DNA from: Megaustenia siamemsis | Taxonomy: Eukaryota > Mollusca > Gastropoda > Stylommatophora > Ariophantidae | Assembly (NCBI GenBank): GCA_032433765.1 | Contig: JAVIAB010000051.1 | Coordinates: 80,988,847 to 81,052,846, forward strand | Direction of reading: 5' to 3' | DNA length: 64,000 nt | Shown: piece after piece, positions 22,240 through 34,331 of the stretch | How positions within the stretch are numbered: position 1 is the stretch's first letter | How the letters are laid out: each line of letters begins with the position of its first letter | The notes under the pieces: model-generated | The model's database searches: none | Told to the model about the DNA's origin: nothing | Seen by the model: only the letters and a program-made list of their open reading frames with translations | Position numbers and translations under genes: made by a program

Positions 22240-22520
22240 TTGTGGGAACAAGTTGATATCGAGGCAAGACCCCAGTTGAGAGGTTGTTAGTTCAAATCCC
22301 GGCTGCACCAGTCGCAATTTTTATTTGTGATTTCTTTCTGCGGCAACCACCCCTGGTTTCAGCAGCGAGACAACGTTAGTTACTCACGAACGGAAAGCAA
22401 TATGAGTACCTCCGAAGACGAAGTTATCTGCCTGTGCATCGTGGGACCCCTGTATACAAGGCTGCCAGAGAAAAACGGATTAACACGCAAAGTTCAGTTC
22501 CTGGTCTCTAGAGACTTCGC
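22240..22520 (+). mobile_element. SINE2, tRNA-derived
   Basis: The B box is 'gttcaaatcccggctgcacc', then 'atttttatttgtgatttctt', 'tctgcggcaaccacccctgg' and 'tttcagcagcgagac'. The same block order occurs at 53733-53930. The A-box side ('gatatcgaggcaagacc') is degraded. Confidence 0.75.
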
Positions 22521-22679
22521 CATAGATGAAAACTGACTAAGACTTTTTGTTTATTGTGTTTACAAATAATATTTGGTTCTTGTAAGCATTTATTGTAAGA
22601 ATAAATTGTGTACAGTTCCGCTTTTTCAAAATAATATTTATTCTCTCTCTTCGCTACCTTTCAACTTTCATGTGGAACA

Positions 22680-23000
22680 TAGGTATTTGACGAGCACTTT
22701 GGAGGCCGTCCTGTTTAATGCATTTCTCTCAAGATCGTCTCATGGCTCCCCCATCTTCATCTCTTATTTCGTCTGTCTTCTCAAAATACATTTTGGCCAT
22801 TCACCATTTATTTGTTTCTCTGGGGATTAAAAAAAAAAGGCTTGCCATGTTACTCCAACTCTTAGTTGGCTTCCTTAATGTGTGTCTTATCTTATGCCAT
22901 CGTCTGAACCGCATCTCTTTGTCCACTGGTGTTTGTTTGTCCGCTATTTTCCCATAGTTCTAAGTTAATGTTTTAGGCCTGTCACTTCCATTTTTGTCTA
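22680..23000 (-). mobile_element. LINE family E, minus fragment
   Basis: The reverse complement aligns with 55370-55600 in order: aacttagaactatgggaaaa, acaccagtggacaaagag, cgatggcataagataaga, and the end block gagatgaagatgggggag. It has many stops. Confidence 0.7.
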
Positions 23001-23089
23001 CCCAATCATCTATTAATGAAAGTCTGTATCTTTGTGAATGTTGTTTCTGTTTGCTTTGTTTTTTTTTTGTTTTTTTTTTAATAATGTTT

Positions 23090-23500
23090 ACCATTACACG
23101 TATGCGTGTGAAAGCTGGAAAACAACAAGAGATATAGAAACAAAGTTGAACGCATTCGAAAATAAATGTCTAAGGAAAATATTTGGTATAGCGTGGAACG
23201 AATTGAAAACAAACGAGGAAATTAGAGAAATCGCCAATCAACCACTAATATCTTCAGTAACAAAGAAAAGACGATGGTCATATGTTGGACATGTGATGAG
23301 AAGAGATAATAACAGAATAGCAAAGCAAGCCCTCATATGGGAAACAACAGCTAAGAGGAAAAGAGGAAGACCCAGAGAGACACTGAGAAGAACATTGATG
23401 AGAGAGGCAAGAGCAGCAGGATTCGGCTCCCTCAATGAGATAGAGCTGCTTGCACAGAACAGAGACAAATGGCGAGATTTGATAAAATATCTTTAAAAGG
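23090..23500 (+). mobile_element. LINE family D, C-terminal reverse transcriptase fragment
   Basis: An open frame of over 120 codons: YACESWKTTRDIETKLNAFE, WNELKTNEEIREIANQPL, RWSYVGHVMRRDNNR, RGRPRETLRR, ending IKYL-stop. This is the thumb/C-terminal part of a LINE polymerase. Its uninterrupted frame suggests it is younger than most fragments here. A relative in the opposite orientation lies at 42410-42690. Confidence 0.85.
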
Positions 23501-24339
23501 ATTGAAAACTGCTAGAACAAAAATTCAGATAAGAGAAGGAGTATCTTGGTCTACGCCCTATGGGCCGGCTACGGCTCGAAAGGTCGATAGATAGAATGTT
23601 TACCATGTTTCAGAGATGTCTGAAATGATTGATGTAATATTGCATTGACATTTTTTAAAGTTTGTGTTTGTATTGAAGCTATTTTCTTTGAGTTACATAG
23701 TGCAATGAAGGCTTATAACATGCATTAATTAGTAAACATTGTCAAGGCCAGGCCAAAACTATGAAATCTACAGAATGAATATGATGATTTAATTAGTTCA
23801 AGGTTTAATTTCTGCTTCCTGCCTCAATTGTAATGGCAAGCGCTTTCGGTAACTGTTTTTAGCGTGATATTATGCAAATTAAATATTAGCATAATAGGCT
23901 CAAGTTCATATCACGGACATATCACGGACACATCATGAATTGGGAAAATTTGCTAGCTAGTATTTTATAACCGGATGGAAACAGAACCACCAGGAAAACA
24001 AATATATTAAATAAATATAAAAATAATAAATAACACAAAGTGTTAACTAAAGTAGAACTTTTATAACTGGGGGTAATGTGTTCCAGGTCGTGGCGCACTT
24101 GTGAGAAACAACGGATAGTACCGAACGAGAGAGCTACCAAAAACTAGAGAGATGTGATAGTCGAGTCTTCTATCCTCTTCTACATTCTCACTTATACTAT
24201 TTATTTGGGTGCCAAAAAAACAATACAGTTGTAGCTCTTGCTCCTACTTATGTGATATGATGTAATTGTTGCAGGCCTACTTATTCAGGATTTACCTCGA
24301 GTGCTCTACGCCTCTCCTCTTTCTGTCATATACCTCGTA
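23501..24339. other. No gene seen
   Basis: A short gatagata tract (23585-23596) follows LINE D and may be its tail. Otherwise nothing is recognised. Confidence 0.4.
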
Positions 24340-24600
24340 TGGAACCGCCAGCCAGGGTTGTCCAGTGGATCTGGTCTGAGGAGGACACAAGTTAGAGTTC
24401 GACACACATCGACATCTTATAGATTCACTTTGCTCTTAATATCAACCTGAGATATTTGTATAAAAGAAAGGCTGCTTTGGCGTGGCGCTGGCCACTACCA
24501 TAAATTGAGCAGAAGGTGAATCAATATGCACTAACACGATATTTCCCATATGTCACACTGGACGCTTGACGGGGTTTTACACAAAAAATAGTAACGTTTA
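24340..24600 (+). mobile_element. SINE1-like, old full-length copy
   Basis: The tRNA-like head ('ccagtggatctggtctga', degenerate B box 'agagttcgacacac') is followed by the SINE1 body order (ctggccactaccat, gaaggtgaatcaatatgcac, taacacgatatttccc, gacggggttttac). It is strongly diverged. Confidence 0.55.
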
Positions 24601-25209
24601 CGATCACAACAAATGATCTTCATGTACATAACTCGTTTATTGTGTGCTAACTTGTGTAGCTAGCTTAGTTATGTGCTAGTTCTTTCTCTTTTGGACTCAC
24701 TTTTAATTGTGACTCTCACCATTCCGGACGATTTCCTTAAACATTCAAGCGGTAATCTCCCTTGCCATTTGTCGTAGGCAGTGAAATGATAGCCCACCTT
24801 AGCCCGCATCATTTGGAAGTGAGGGAGCCAGTGATATTTCTCGTTGTCATTGCTTTTTCTCCAACTCATTGAGTCAGGTACCCATTCCTTTATCATCTAT
24901 GCGGACTGGAGAAAGTTAAGCTGCATTTTAAACCTCACTTTCTTAATAGAAAATAGATAATAGCTTTACGCTACCTCCGGTCTCCAAAATGGGGTAGAAT
25001 ACTTCAATACCGAAAATATGAATTAACTGGCGCATGACTTACAGTACGCCATTTACAGCATTTATAAAAGGTATAACTAAGTATTCTGTATATTTTTTTG
25101 GGTATTTATCATGTATTCTCTCTCTCTCTCTCTCTCTTTCTCTCTTTCTCTCTCTCTCTCTTCCCCACTATGAAGTAAGGCCCTGCGATGCATATTAATC
25201 TTTATAAAA
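24601..25209. other. No gene seen; (CT)n at 25120-25163
   Basis: A pyrimidine microsatellite is the only distinctive item. Confidence 0.5.
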
Positions 25210-25600
25210 GGTAATTATCATCATCATGTGCCATACCGGTTGGCGTAGTCAATCATGTCCTTCCACAATCTTCTATCTACAGTGCATCATATCAGTTCTG
25301 TTGTTGACTGTTTTACATGCCATAACACCAAGCTATCTAGTATTTTCTCTCGTTGTCATCCGCGATCTCTCTTTCCTTTTATTTTGCCAGTTGCAACCAA
25401 GTATTCCAATTTTCCTCTTCTCATTTCGTGCCCGAAAAAAATGTTGATTGTTATTTTCTGGTGTTTTTTAGGAGTTCCCTTTTTGTGTTGGCCTCTTTGA
25501 GAATGTCATCATTGATATTTTTAGCTGTCCAGGGAACTTTCAACATTCTTCTGAAAAATCCAATCTCTGTGACATCTAATCGTGTTTTCATTTGTATAGT
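25210..25600 (-). mobile_element. LINE family A variant, minus fragment
   Basis: It starts with the tail 'atcatcatcatgtgccataccg', the complement of the end of the copy at 49585-50205. It continues as that copy's complement through 'gtgttggcctctttgagaat'. Confidence 0.8.
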
Positions 25601-26054
25601 GTAATACAAAAAATACAGCATCTCAGCTGTACAATATCGCGTAAAATTTCAACTGGAGGATTCAACAATAACATTATTTTTCATCAGCAGCCGACATAAA
25701 CAATAACAAATAAATATCATGTTACATTTGCACTTTCCCGCGATAAATCAAGCTGAACTAATATTTTGTTTAATCGGCAAATACTGGGCACTTATTCCAT
25801 AAAGTATGTCATTTTGACGTATTATATTGTTGAAGGATTTCATAAAATATATGTCCTTGACAAAAAGTAAGTATCTACAAGCTATACGTTGCCGACTGAT
25901 GACCCCCTTGGATAACTCGCGCAGAATCCATCAGGGCGGAATATAATAATTGTACTTTGATGGTTTCTATAACTTAGCGACTTAAGTAAATGTTCTTAAT
26001 GAGCGTTGATTGCTATATGTTTTACCATAATCTTGAGTCGGTTCATGCATTCAT
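25601..26054. other. No gene seen
   Basis: Nothing recognised. Confidence 0.4.
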
Positions 26055-26330
26055 TTTGTTGACAATCCAAAGAGAAAAGATCGCATTGCAAGAACATATA
26101 GAAGATGGAGATGTATAGGTCGCGTTTTCAGAAGAAATGCAAAAGCAATTGCACGAACTATCGTGCAGAGGATTCCTGGAGGGAGGAAAATCGACAGACC
26201 AAGAAAACTGGCAGCTGAAAATGGAGACAAAGTTGAACAATAAATGCCAGATAGGCGGGGAGAATTCACACAGGACGCGCGAAGTGGAGGAACATTAATC
26301 CGATAAGGAAAGACGAAGATGGCTAATTAT
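26055..26330 (+). mobile_element. Probable LINE C-terminal fragment (family F)
   Basis: In one frame it reads FRRNAKAIARTIVQRIPGGR followed by a basic stretch, the general pattern of LINE polymerase tails. There is no second copy in the window, so support is weaker. Confidence 0.5.
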
Positions 26331-27185
26331 ATAGGTTAGTTGTAAATTATTATTTATTTTTGTATGGAAGGAAGGAATGTTTGACGAGGGAACCTGATTC
26401 GTATAGAAGAACAGAAAATATGATTACTGAACACGTCCGCATCAAATGTTGAAGTTTAATACAGTGAGTGAGAGAGGAGCAATCTGCATCCTCCACTTTG
26501 GGAACCTCACTAGAACATTTTACGGTTATGTGATGTTATGTGATATTACGTTATGTCATGTTATAATCATCACTACACTTTCGACACAGCCACAGGTGCT
26601 TGTATCTTCACCCCAGTTATCAGCAGACAGCAACGATGTGTGCCAGTTCGGTGTTGCCTGACAATTCCTTCCCTTCGTCTAGCATATCCATCTGTTCTGG
26701 CAATATCAGTCTTCATATGCCCCCCAATCCCAGTTCACACAAACTAGATAACCACCTAAGTTCTCGTCTTTCAAAGACCACGATTCTACCTATCTCTCTG
26801 AGCTTGTTGATACCCGCCCTGTTCATTGTTAGCCCTCCAACTGATACTAGTACCGAAACAAATCAATCAATCCACTCTCTCGTTGCCCTCAACACAAAAA
26901 CGTGACCGTGACATATGTTCTATTCAACTGTTGTGCAACTATAGAACATATTCTCCAAAACAAAAGTAAACTGACTCCTTTACTTAATCGAATATTCCTA
27001 AAAATGTTTGACGATTATTGAATACTACATTCCTTCATCGAACAGTGTGAGTTGTTAAATAGGAGGACAAATTAAAAAATAGAAAAAAGGTATGTGAGAA
27101 GCTTTACGTGATAAGTGGACGACACAGACTAAACGACGTTTCGGCCCAATTTAGTTGTTGCCCAATAAGTTGTTAAATATAGACT
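26331..27185. other. No gene identified
   Basis: A moderately open + region (26446-26905) has no recognisable domain. Confidence 0.35.
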
Positions 27186-27191
27186 AGTGCT
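27186..27191. repeat. Left 6-bp target duplication of the Polinton-type insertion
   Basis: AGTGCT, identical to 35682-35687. Confidence 0.85.
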
Positions 27192-27599
27192 AGTAGTGGT
27201 CTAGGGTGTTTTGAGCTAGGATTTTAACATTTTTGCTTGGTGAATTTTGGCTCCATGCAGCATTGGCATGTATCGCACAATCTCAGGTGACCTCGTTTAT
27301 CGTGGGTTCTTATCTCAAGTGCTTATCTGAAGTGGTCGGCCTCGCGGGTGGCCTTATCTCAAGTGGGCGTGCTGGCGACCAGTGGTTCTAAAACTTGTAT
27401 GTCAGCGGTTCTCAAAACCTGCGGGGGGGGGGGGGGGGGGTCGTGTCACATCATCAATGTGTGAGGATTAGGCGAAAAAGGCAAAGGGGTGTGCGTGTTA
27501 GTGCCTCGTCGATCATCATCGGGCCATCATCATCATGTGCCACCTCGGTCATCATCGGCGCTGGTCGTCGGCGATCGCTGGTCGTCGTCGCGGGTCGGA

Positions 27600-27760
27600 T
27601 CGGGCAACATCATCATGTGTAGTGATTAAATAGTGACGCTCTCTCTCATCATCATCATCATCATCATCAAGCCACACCCTCAACATCATCCCTTCATGTC
27701 TTATCATCATCATCATCACTAAGCCACATAAATTGACACATCATCATCATCACCGGGTTC
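27600..27760 (-). repeat. CATCATC microsatellite near the left terminus
   Basis: (ATC)n with a block 'gccacaccctcaacatcatc' and 'ccttcatgtcttatcatcat'. The same block is the unit of the spacer minisatellite at 31403-31950 and occurs, reversed, at 35110-35240. Confidence 0.85.
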
Positions 27761-27823
27761 GTGTGCCTGGTCGGTGTTTATGACAAAGGCTGCGGCCATC
27801 GTGTTCATCTTCTCTCTCGCGCA

Positions 27824-28463
27824 AACGGTGAAGTCTGTTAGAATCTGCCTTGTCTTGGACACCTCGAGCACTGAGTCAAATTCGGTAGCTCAAAATGGGA
27901 GCCGTCCGGTAGACTAGACGAGAGGTCAAAACCAAATAGACAATATCCGCCCTTGAACTCTCTATAATTAACGTTATTCCCTGGCGTCTTTACCAATCAG
28001 ACCCATGGCCAGATTTGTGCCGAAAAAAGCTCTTGCGTATTGATTTCGTTCAAAGTCCATAGTTAGAGGCTTTCCCGAGATGCATTTCCCGTCGACCGTC
28101 AGGTTCATATAAATCAGACCAAAGTGTTGAAAATTGAACGGGTTAGCGGAATAAACGCCATTAAACGCACTGGCCGTAATCAGACCTATCACTACACGGG
28201 TCGGTGTTTGAGACAAAAATAAATTGTCTTGACTGTGGGCGAACATCCCGCTAGCGATGGAAAATGTCTTGATGGTAACCCTCTTGATCGGGTACCGAGC
28301 ATTCCCGCTTAAGAGAGCCTTTTCGTGAGCCAGAGAAATCGCGGGGTTTAGCTTAGCTTACCTGACCACGAGCGCGGCGTAGGTGATAACACTCTTATAA
28401 CCCGCAGACCTATCGTGAGTCATGAGGCTGAACACATCCTTAGAAAGGCGTGTTAGAAAATAT
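27824..28463 (-). pseudogene. Capsid-like protein, 3' end (left arm)
   Basis: On the minus strand it starts at a block reading FLTRLSKDVFSLMTHDRSAG and passes through a TAA shared with the right arm. It then reads on through the segment containing SASAF-type NGVYSANPFNFQHFG and DFERNQYARAFFGTN. The part around the oligo-T run and the block after GKDARE are in a better state here than in the right arm. A roughly 95-bp deletion removes part of the last strand region, and the terminal stop is lost (TGC). From family knowledge this resembles the jelly-roll capsid-type proteins of Polinton/adintovirus elements, annotated in animal genomes as F54H12.2-like. The assignment rests on memory of the family. 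Confidence 0.65.
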
Positions 28464-28726
28464 TAGAAGTAAATATCGAGTCTAATGAAAAAGCAATAGA
28501 AAATGAACGCGAAACTTAGAAATATTAAAATGAAAACGAGCGTGAAACGTATGTAAAAATAACGAACGAACCTTATAAAATTTAGGCAACCGCATCGACA
28601 TGTACCTCGGCACGGGAGGGAGCGGATTATATGGAAAAGCATCTCGACTAACTGAAAGTTATTAAAATCGCGAAATAATAATAACTCGAAAGAAATAAAT
28701 AGCGGAAAACTATGTAAGAACCCCAC
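28463..28726 (-). other. Small hydrophobic open frame between capsid and polymerase (left arm)
   Basis: About 60-87 codons, ending in a strongly hydrophobic segment (FTLVFILIFLSFAFIFYCFF) that could span a membrane. The arm homologue is near 34080-34330. There is no recognisable family, and it may be chance. Confidence 0.25.
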
Positions 28727-29038
28727 CGGAAGTGCCCTGTTTATGTCTGGTGTGTGCTGACTTTGGAGCGCTTAGTGTACTTGAGCGATAGTGATAGGTT
28801 AGTAGATTATACAACATCAATGAAAAACATTAAATTTAAAACAGAAGACGAAGATATATTTTATTCTTTTATTATCTCAATAGGTGTATAACATACAGTG
28901 GATAAAATATATAGTACAGGGATAACCTTTATTTATAGCTATGTAGTTCGGTGTCTGCTTAGTTCTATGTCATAAATGAATCATAAGGGGCGAAACTGTT
29001 AGAGATTGCTGGGTAGTCTAAACTGGTAGTGTAAAGAG

Positions 29039-29640
29039 TTAAATATCTAAAGGCGTAGTCGAGACGTTATCATCAGCTACCTTTCTTTTTATATAGAAAT
29101 AGGAAAGAACATTTCTTGTTTGACTGTAGGAAAATATGGAATTATTTAAGACTTTGAAACCTACATTTTTCCCACCCTTAGCCTTTTGCGTAGCGAGAAC
29201 CTCTAAAAACATATCTTTAGCTAATTTGTTGTGTTGCTTACTTAACCCTTTACAACTGATTTTATCGTAATCCCCACTACAATGGTACGTCTTACTACAT
29301 AAACTAACAAGAGCCGTCCCTTCGGACTCTAGTTTAAAAAGCCCGGGCGTTCGTTTGGTGTATGCTTTAACACCCTTACAGTTTACACAGTCTGGCTAAT
29401 ATGGTCATCGCAAAACTCGACAGGAAACCAGTCTTTATATACGCTATTAAACTCATTCCGCAGCCCTGACTTAACTATAGCCTCCAACTTAGGTGCACTT
29501 AAAGCCAAATATAAACTATCAGTATCTGTTTCACATAACTGAAAGTTGGACCTATCTACAAACTTATCTAAGAACTCGAAATAAAAAAATATATCATACG
29601 AAGTTTTGCATATCTATACACGAAGAAACCGATTTGTAGG
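29039..29640 (-). pseudogene. Protein-primed DNA polymerase B, 3' end (left arm)
   Basis: This is the mirror of 33150-33753. It carries the same frameshift between the part ending FCDDHISQT and the part beginning CVNCKGVKAYTKRTPG. In addition it has a one-base difference in the A-run near 29583 that breaks the frame upstream of the catalytic motif. The stop follows VSTTPLDI. Confidence 0.75.
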
Positions 29641-29696
29641 GGTAAGTCCCATCCTACCGGGTGTGGGAAAACGGTATTTGTACAAAAATTTAAGGG

Positions 29697-30350
29697 TTGT
29701 GGTTCGTGGTTCGTGAGTTGATGATTCGCTAAGTCCATGGTTCGTGGGGTTGTGGTTCGTGGGGTCGTGGTTCGTGGTTCGTGAGTTGATGGTTCGTTAA
29801 GTCCATGGTTCGTGGGGTTGTGGTTCGTGGGGTCGTGGTTCGTGGGGTTGTGGTTCGTGGGGTCGTGGTTCGTGGTTCGTGAGTTGGTGGTTCGTTAAGT
29901 CCATGGTTCGTGGGGTTGTGGTTCGTGGGGTCGTGGTTCGTGGTTCGTGAGTTGATGATTCGTTAAGTCCATGGTTCGTGGGGTTGTGGTTCGTGGGGTC
30001 GTGGTTCGTGGGGTCGTGGTTCGTGGTTCGTGAGTTGGTGGTTCGTTAAGTCCGTGGTTCGTGGGGTTGTGGATCGTGGTTCGTGAGTTGATGATTCGTT
30101 AAGTCCATGGTTCGTGGGGTTGTGGTTCGTGGGGTCGTGGTTCGTGGTTCGTGAGTTGATGGTTCGTTAAGTCCGTGGTTCGTGGGGTTGTGGTTCGTGG
30201 TTCGTTAGTTGATGGTTCGTTAAGTCCATGGTTCGTGGGGTTGTGGTTCGCGGTTCGTGAGTTGAGGGTTCGGTAAGTCCGTGGTTCGTGGTTTGTTAAG
30301 TTCGTTGTTCGTGAGTTTGTGGTTTATTAAGTTTGTAGTTTGTTAAGTGC
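29697..30350 (-). repeat. 'gttcgtggggttgtg' minisatellite (left arm)
   Basis: Short alternating blocks (ggttcgtgagttgatg, gttcgttaagtcc, atggttcgtggggttgtg) in higher-order arrangement. The right-arm partner (32575-33097) is shorter and ordered differently, so the arms have evolved separately here. It replaces the upstream part of the polymerase gene. Confidence 0.9.
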
Positions 30351-30884
30351 GTGGTTCGAGAGGTCGTGGGCAAGGGCAGAAACCAAGGAGGCACCTCGAT
30401 GGACAGCTAGACAACCAAAGAATCGTTTTACAATCTCATTTGGTTAATTTGACGGAACCAGTTGTTATAATGCTTACATTTCAGTATTCGATTTTCAATT
30501 TCTCCCACTTATCGTTAATTTTCGCGGTTTTCCCCTTCTCTTTCTCTATAAATATATGTGTAAATAAAAAAGACATTATTTGTTTGACTAAAACCATGGT
30601 TTTTATATTGTGCTATATGTTTGTACATATGTTATCATCATCTACTAAACGTTTTAAACAGTTTAATAAAAGGTGACAAATTATAATCATCGTCTTCTCT
30701 TATAGAAAACTATTACTAACGAAGAACATATCTTTAATAAGACATCACCAATGATGACTCACCGCAACAACAACAAAAACTACGAGAACTGAAAAAAAAT
30801 GAATATAACTTTAAATTGTAAAACAACAACTCAATAATGTTGGGAAAAGTTGGAGGTTCGGATGCTAAAGAATTTAGTGAACGT

Positions 30885-31037
30885 TAAAAACTTGGGCACC
30901 GTTAGTATATTTACGTTAATGTTGAAACTTGATCAAATTATCATGTCTTATCAGACGGGTCACGGCGGCACCGTTAGTATATTTACGTTAATGTTGAACC
31001 TTGATCAAATTATCATGTCTTATCAGACGGGTCATTG
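30885..31037 (+). repeat. Two tandem copies of a ~71-bp unit in the spacer
   Basis: ggcaccgttagtatatttac ... tcttatcagacgggtca occurs twice in succession with one or two differences. Confidence 0.9.
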
Positions 31038-31194
31038 TTAAGTGACATATCTATTCGACATCTACTGTGTCCACTTGTCTTATCCCTGGTTGCTAGTCGC
31101 TATATCTCCTGAGAATGATAATTACCCCTCACCTAGGATCACTATAATGTCTTTAACAAAAGTGTTAACTTCAAGTTATTAGAAGGGAAGAGTG

Positions 31195-31405
31195 CCCGGT
31201 GTTTCTTGTTAAGGCGTTTGTTATTAATAATGTATAAATTGACAGGCTGGAGAAAATACAGAATAAAGAGATGCGCATTAACTTGGGGTGTACGAGGGAC
31301 ACGCCCTGTATAGCAATGAGGTATCTTCTTGACAGTGACAAGGGCATTTTTCTGGTTAGAGTCACAACTGCCTTAACGCCATCTTTAGACAACGGAACTA
31401 CCCCC
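31195..31405 (+). mobile_element. LINE family G fragment inside the Polinton spacer
   Basis: It reads LEKIQNKEMRINLGCTRDTP and CIAMRYLLD, matching 38370-38460. It then jumps to a short block (VRVTTALTPSLDN) before the CATCATC array. It is a partial, internally deleted copy. Confidence 0.75.
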
Positions 31406-31950
31406 TCTGCCTTCATGTCCTATCATCATCACGTGCCACCCTCAACAACATCAGCAACCCTTCATGTTCTATCATCATCATGTGCCACCCTCAACGCCAT
31501 CATCAACCCTCCATGTCCTATCATCAACATGTACCACCCTCAACAACAACATCATCCCTTCATGTCCTATCATCATCACGTGCCACCCTCAACAACATCA
31601 GCAACCCTTCATGGTCTATCATCATCACGTGCCACCCTCAACAACATCAGCAACCCTTCATAGCCTATCATCATCATCAGGTGCCACCCTCAACACCATC
31701 ACCATCCCTTCATGTCCTATCATCATCATCATCCCTTCATGTCCTATCATCATCAAGCCACACAAAGTATCAAACCGATTATTAGTGACACATCATCATG
31801 CGCCACCCTCAACACCATCATCAGCCCTTCAGGTCCTATCATCAAGCCACACAAAGTATCAAACCGATTATTAGTGACACATCATCATGCGCCACCCTCA
31901 ACACCATCATCAGCCCTTCAGGTCCTATCATCAAGCCACACAAAGTATCA
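31403..31950 (+). repeat. CATCATC-type minisatellite in the spacer
   Basis: Units of roughly 45-60 bp ('catcatgtgccaccctcaac', 'accatcatcaacccttcatg', 'tcctatcatcatc') are followed by three ~89-bp units with 'agccacacaaagtatcaaac'. They share the terminal block of both arms. Confidence 0.9.
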
Positions 31951-31958
31951 ACCAACGA

Positions 31959-31961
<3 letters not shown>

Positions 31962-32003
<42 letters not shown>

Positions 32004-32004
32004 A
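31962..32004 (+). repeat. (CT)n microsatellite
   Basis: About 20 dinucleotide units just before the right arm. Confidence 0.95.
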
Positions 32005-32574
32005 CATTCATGGTAAACCAAAACAAAATAGGCTCATACTCAAAAAGTCGACCTAAAATCCCAAAAGCTACTCACATAGATTGAGTTGTTGTTTTACAAT
32101 TTAAAGTTATATTCGTTTTTGTCAGTTCTCGTAGTTTTTGTTGTTGTTGCGGTGAGTCATCATTGGTGATGTCTTATTAAAGATATGTTCTTCGTTAGTA
32201 ATAGTTTTCTATAAGAGAAGACGATGATTATAATTTGTCACCTTTTATTAAACTGTTTAAAACGTTTAGTAGATGATGATAACATATGTACAAACATATA
32301 GCAAAATATAAAAACCATGGTTTTAGTCAAACAAATAATGACTTTTTTATTTACACATATATTTATAGAGAAAGAGAGGGGGAAAACCGCGAAAATTAAC
32401 GATAAGTGGGAGAAATTGAAAATCGAATACTGAAATATAAGCATTATAAGAACTGGTTCCGTCAAATTAACCAAATGAGATTGTAAAACGCTTCTTCGGT
32501 TGTCTAGCTGTCCATCGAGGTGCCTCCTTGGTCTCTGCCCTTGCCTCTTAGGTTTCTGCCCTTGCCCACGACCT

Positions 32575-33097
32575 CTCGAACCACGCACTTAACAAACTAC
32601 AAACTTAATAAACCACAAACTCACGAACAACGAACTTAACAAACCACGAACCACGGACTTACCGAACCCTCAACTCACGAACCGCGAACCACAACCCTAC
32701 AAACCATGGACTTAACGAACCATCAACTAACGAACCACGAACCACAACCCCACGAACCACGGACTTAAAGAACCATCAACTCACGAACCACGAACCACGA
32801 CCCCACGAACCACAACCCCACTAACCATGGACTTAACGAATCATCAACTCACGAACCACGAACCACAACCAAACGAACCACGGACTTAACGAACCACCAA
32901 CTCACGAACCACGAACCACGACCCCACGAACCACAACCCCACGAACCACGAACCACGACCCCACGAACCACAACCCCACGAACCATGGACTTAACGAACC
33001 ATCAACTCACGAACCACGAACCACGACCCCACGAACCACAACCCCACGAACCATGGACTTAACGAATCATCAACTCACGAACCACGAACCACAACCC
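32575..33097 (+). repeat. 'cacgaaccacaacccc' minisatellite (right arm)
   Basis: Complement of the left-arm array, with fewer units. Confidence 0.9.
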
Positions 33098-33149
33098 TTA
33101 AATTTTTGTACAAATACCGTTTTCCCACACCCGGTAGGATGGGACTTAC

Positions 33150-33753
33150 CCCTACAAATCGGTTTCTTCGTGTATCGATATGCAAAACTTCGTATGATAT
33201 ATTTTTTTTATTTCGAGTTCTTAGATAAGTTTGTAGATAGGTCCAACTTTCAGTTATGTGAAACAGATACTGATAGTTTATATTTGGCTTTAAGTGCACC
33301 TAAGTTGGAGGCTATAGTTAAGTCAGGGCTGCGGAATGAGTTTAATAGCGTATATAAAGACTGGTTTCCTGTCGAGTTTTGCGATGACCATATTAGCCAG
33401 ACTGTGTAAACTGTAAGGGTGTTAAAGCATACACCAAACGAACGCCCGGGCTTTTTAAACTAGAGTCCGAAGGGACGGCTCTTGTTAGTTTATGTAGTAA
33501 GACGTACCATTGTAGTGGGGATTACGATAAAATCAGTTGTAAAGGGTTAAGTAAGCAACACAACAAATTAGCTAAAGATATGTTTTTAGAGGTTCTCGCT
33601 ACGCAAAAGGCTAAGGGTGGGAAAAATGTAGGTTTCAAAGTCTTAAATAATTCCATATTTTCCTACAGTCAAACAAGAAATGTTCTTTCCTATTTCTATA
33701 TAAAAAGAAAGGTAGCTGATGATAACGTCTCGACTACGCCTTTAGATATTTAA
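33150..33753 (+). pseudogene. Protein-primed DNA polymerase B, 3' end (right arm)
   Basis: This encodes the C-terminal palm/thumb of a type B, protein-primed polymerase. QIGFFVYRYAKLRM is followed by the catalytic motif C, TDTDSLY (33266-33277 encode DTDS), then LRNEFNSVYKDWFP. A TAA at 33407 ends the first frame. The sequence continues one frame over from about 33403 (KRTPGLFKLESEG, CSKTYH, KRKVADDNVSTTPLDI-stop at 33751). So a single small frame change near 33390-33405 breaks the gene. The exonuclease and priming domains are missing and are replaced by a minisatellite. Family identity is from known Polinton/adintovirus-like polymerases. Confidence 0.8.
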
Positions 33754-34331
33754 CTCTTTACACTACCAGTTTAGACTACCCAGCAATCTCTAACAGTTTC
33801 GCCCCTTATGATTCATTTATGACATAGAACTAAGCAGACACCGAACTACATAGCTATAAATAAAGGTTATCCCTGTACTATATATTTTATCCACTGTATG
33901 TTATACACCTATTGAGATAATAAAAGAATAATATATATCTTCGTCTTCTGTTTTAAATTTAATGTTTTTCATTGATGTTGTATAATCTACTAACCTATCA
34001 CTATCGCTCAAGTACACCAAGCGCTCCAAAGTCAGCACACACCAGACATAAACAGGGCACTTCCGGTGGGGTTCTTACATAGTTTTCCGCTCATTTATTT
34101 CTTTCGAGTTATTATTATTTCGCGATTTTAATAACTTTCAGTTAGTCGAGATGCTTTTCCATATAATCCGCTCCCTCCCGTGCCGAGGTACATGTCGATG
34201 CGGTTGCCTAAATTGTATAAGGTTCATTCGTTATTTTTACATAAGTTTCACGCTCGTTTTCATTTTAATATTTCTAAGTTTCGCGTTCATTTTCTATTGC
34301 TTTTTTCATTAGACTCGATATTTACTTCTAA

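Larger units (their letters stand above)
27192..30835 (-). repeat. Left inverted arm of the Polinton-type element
   Basis: Pairs with 32080-35681. Differences from the right arm include a run of G (about 27423-27440), a roughly 95-bp deletion in the capsid 3' end, a T-run length of 5 instead of 9 in the capsid frame and one fewer base in the polymerase A-run. The arms are therefore related but independently mutated. Confidence 0.92.
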
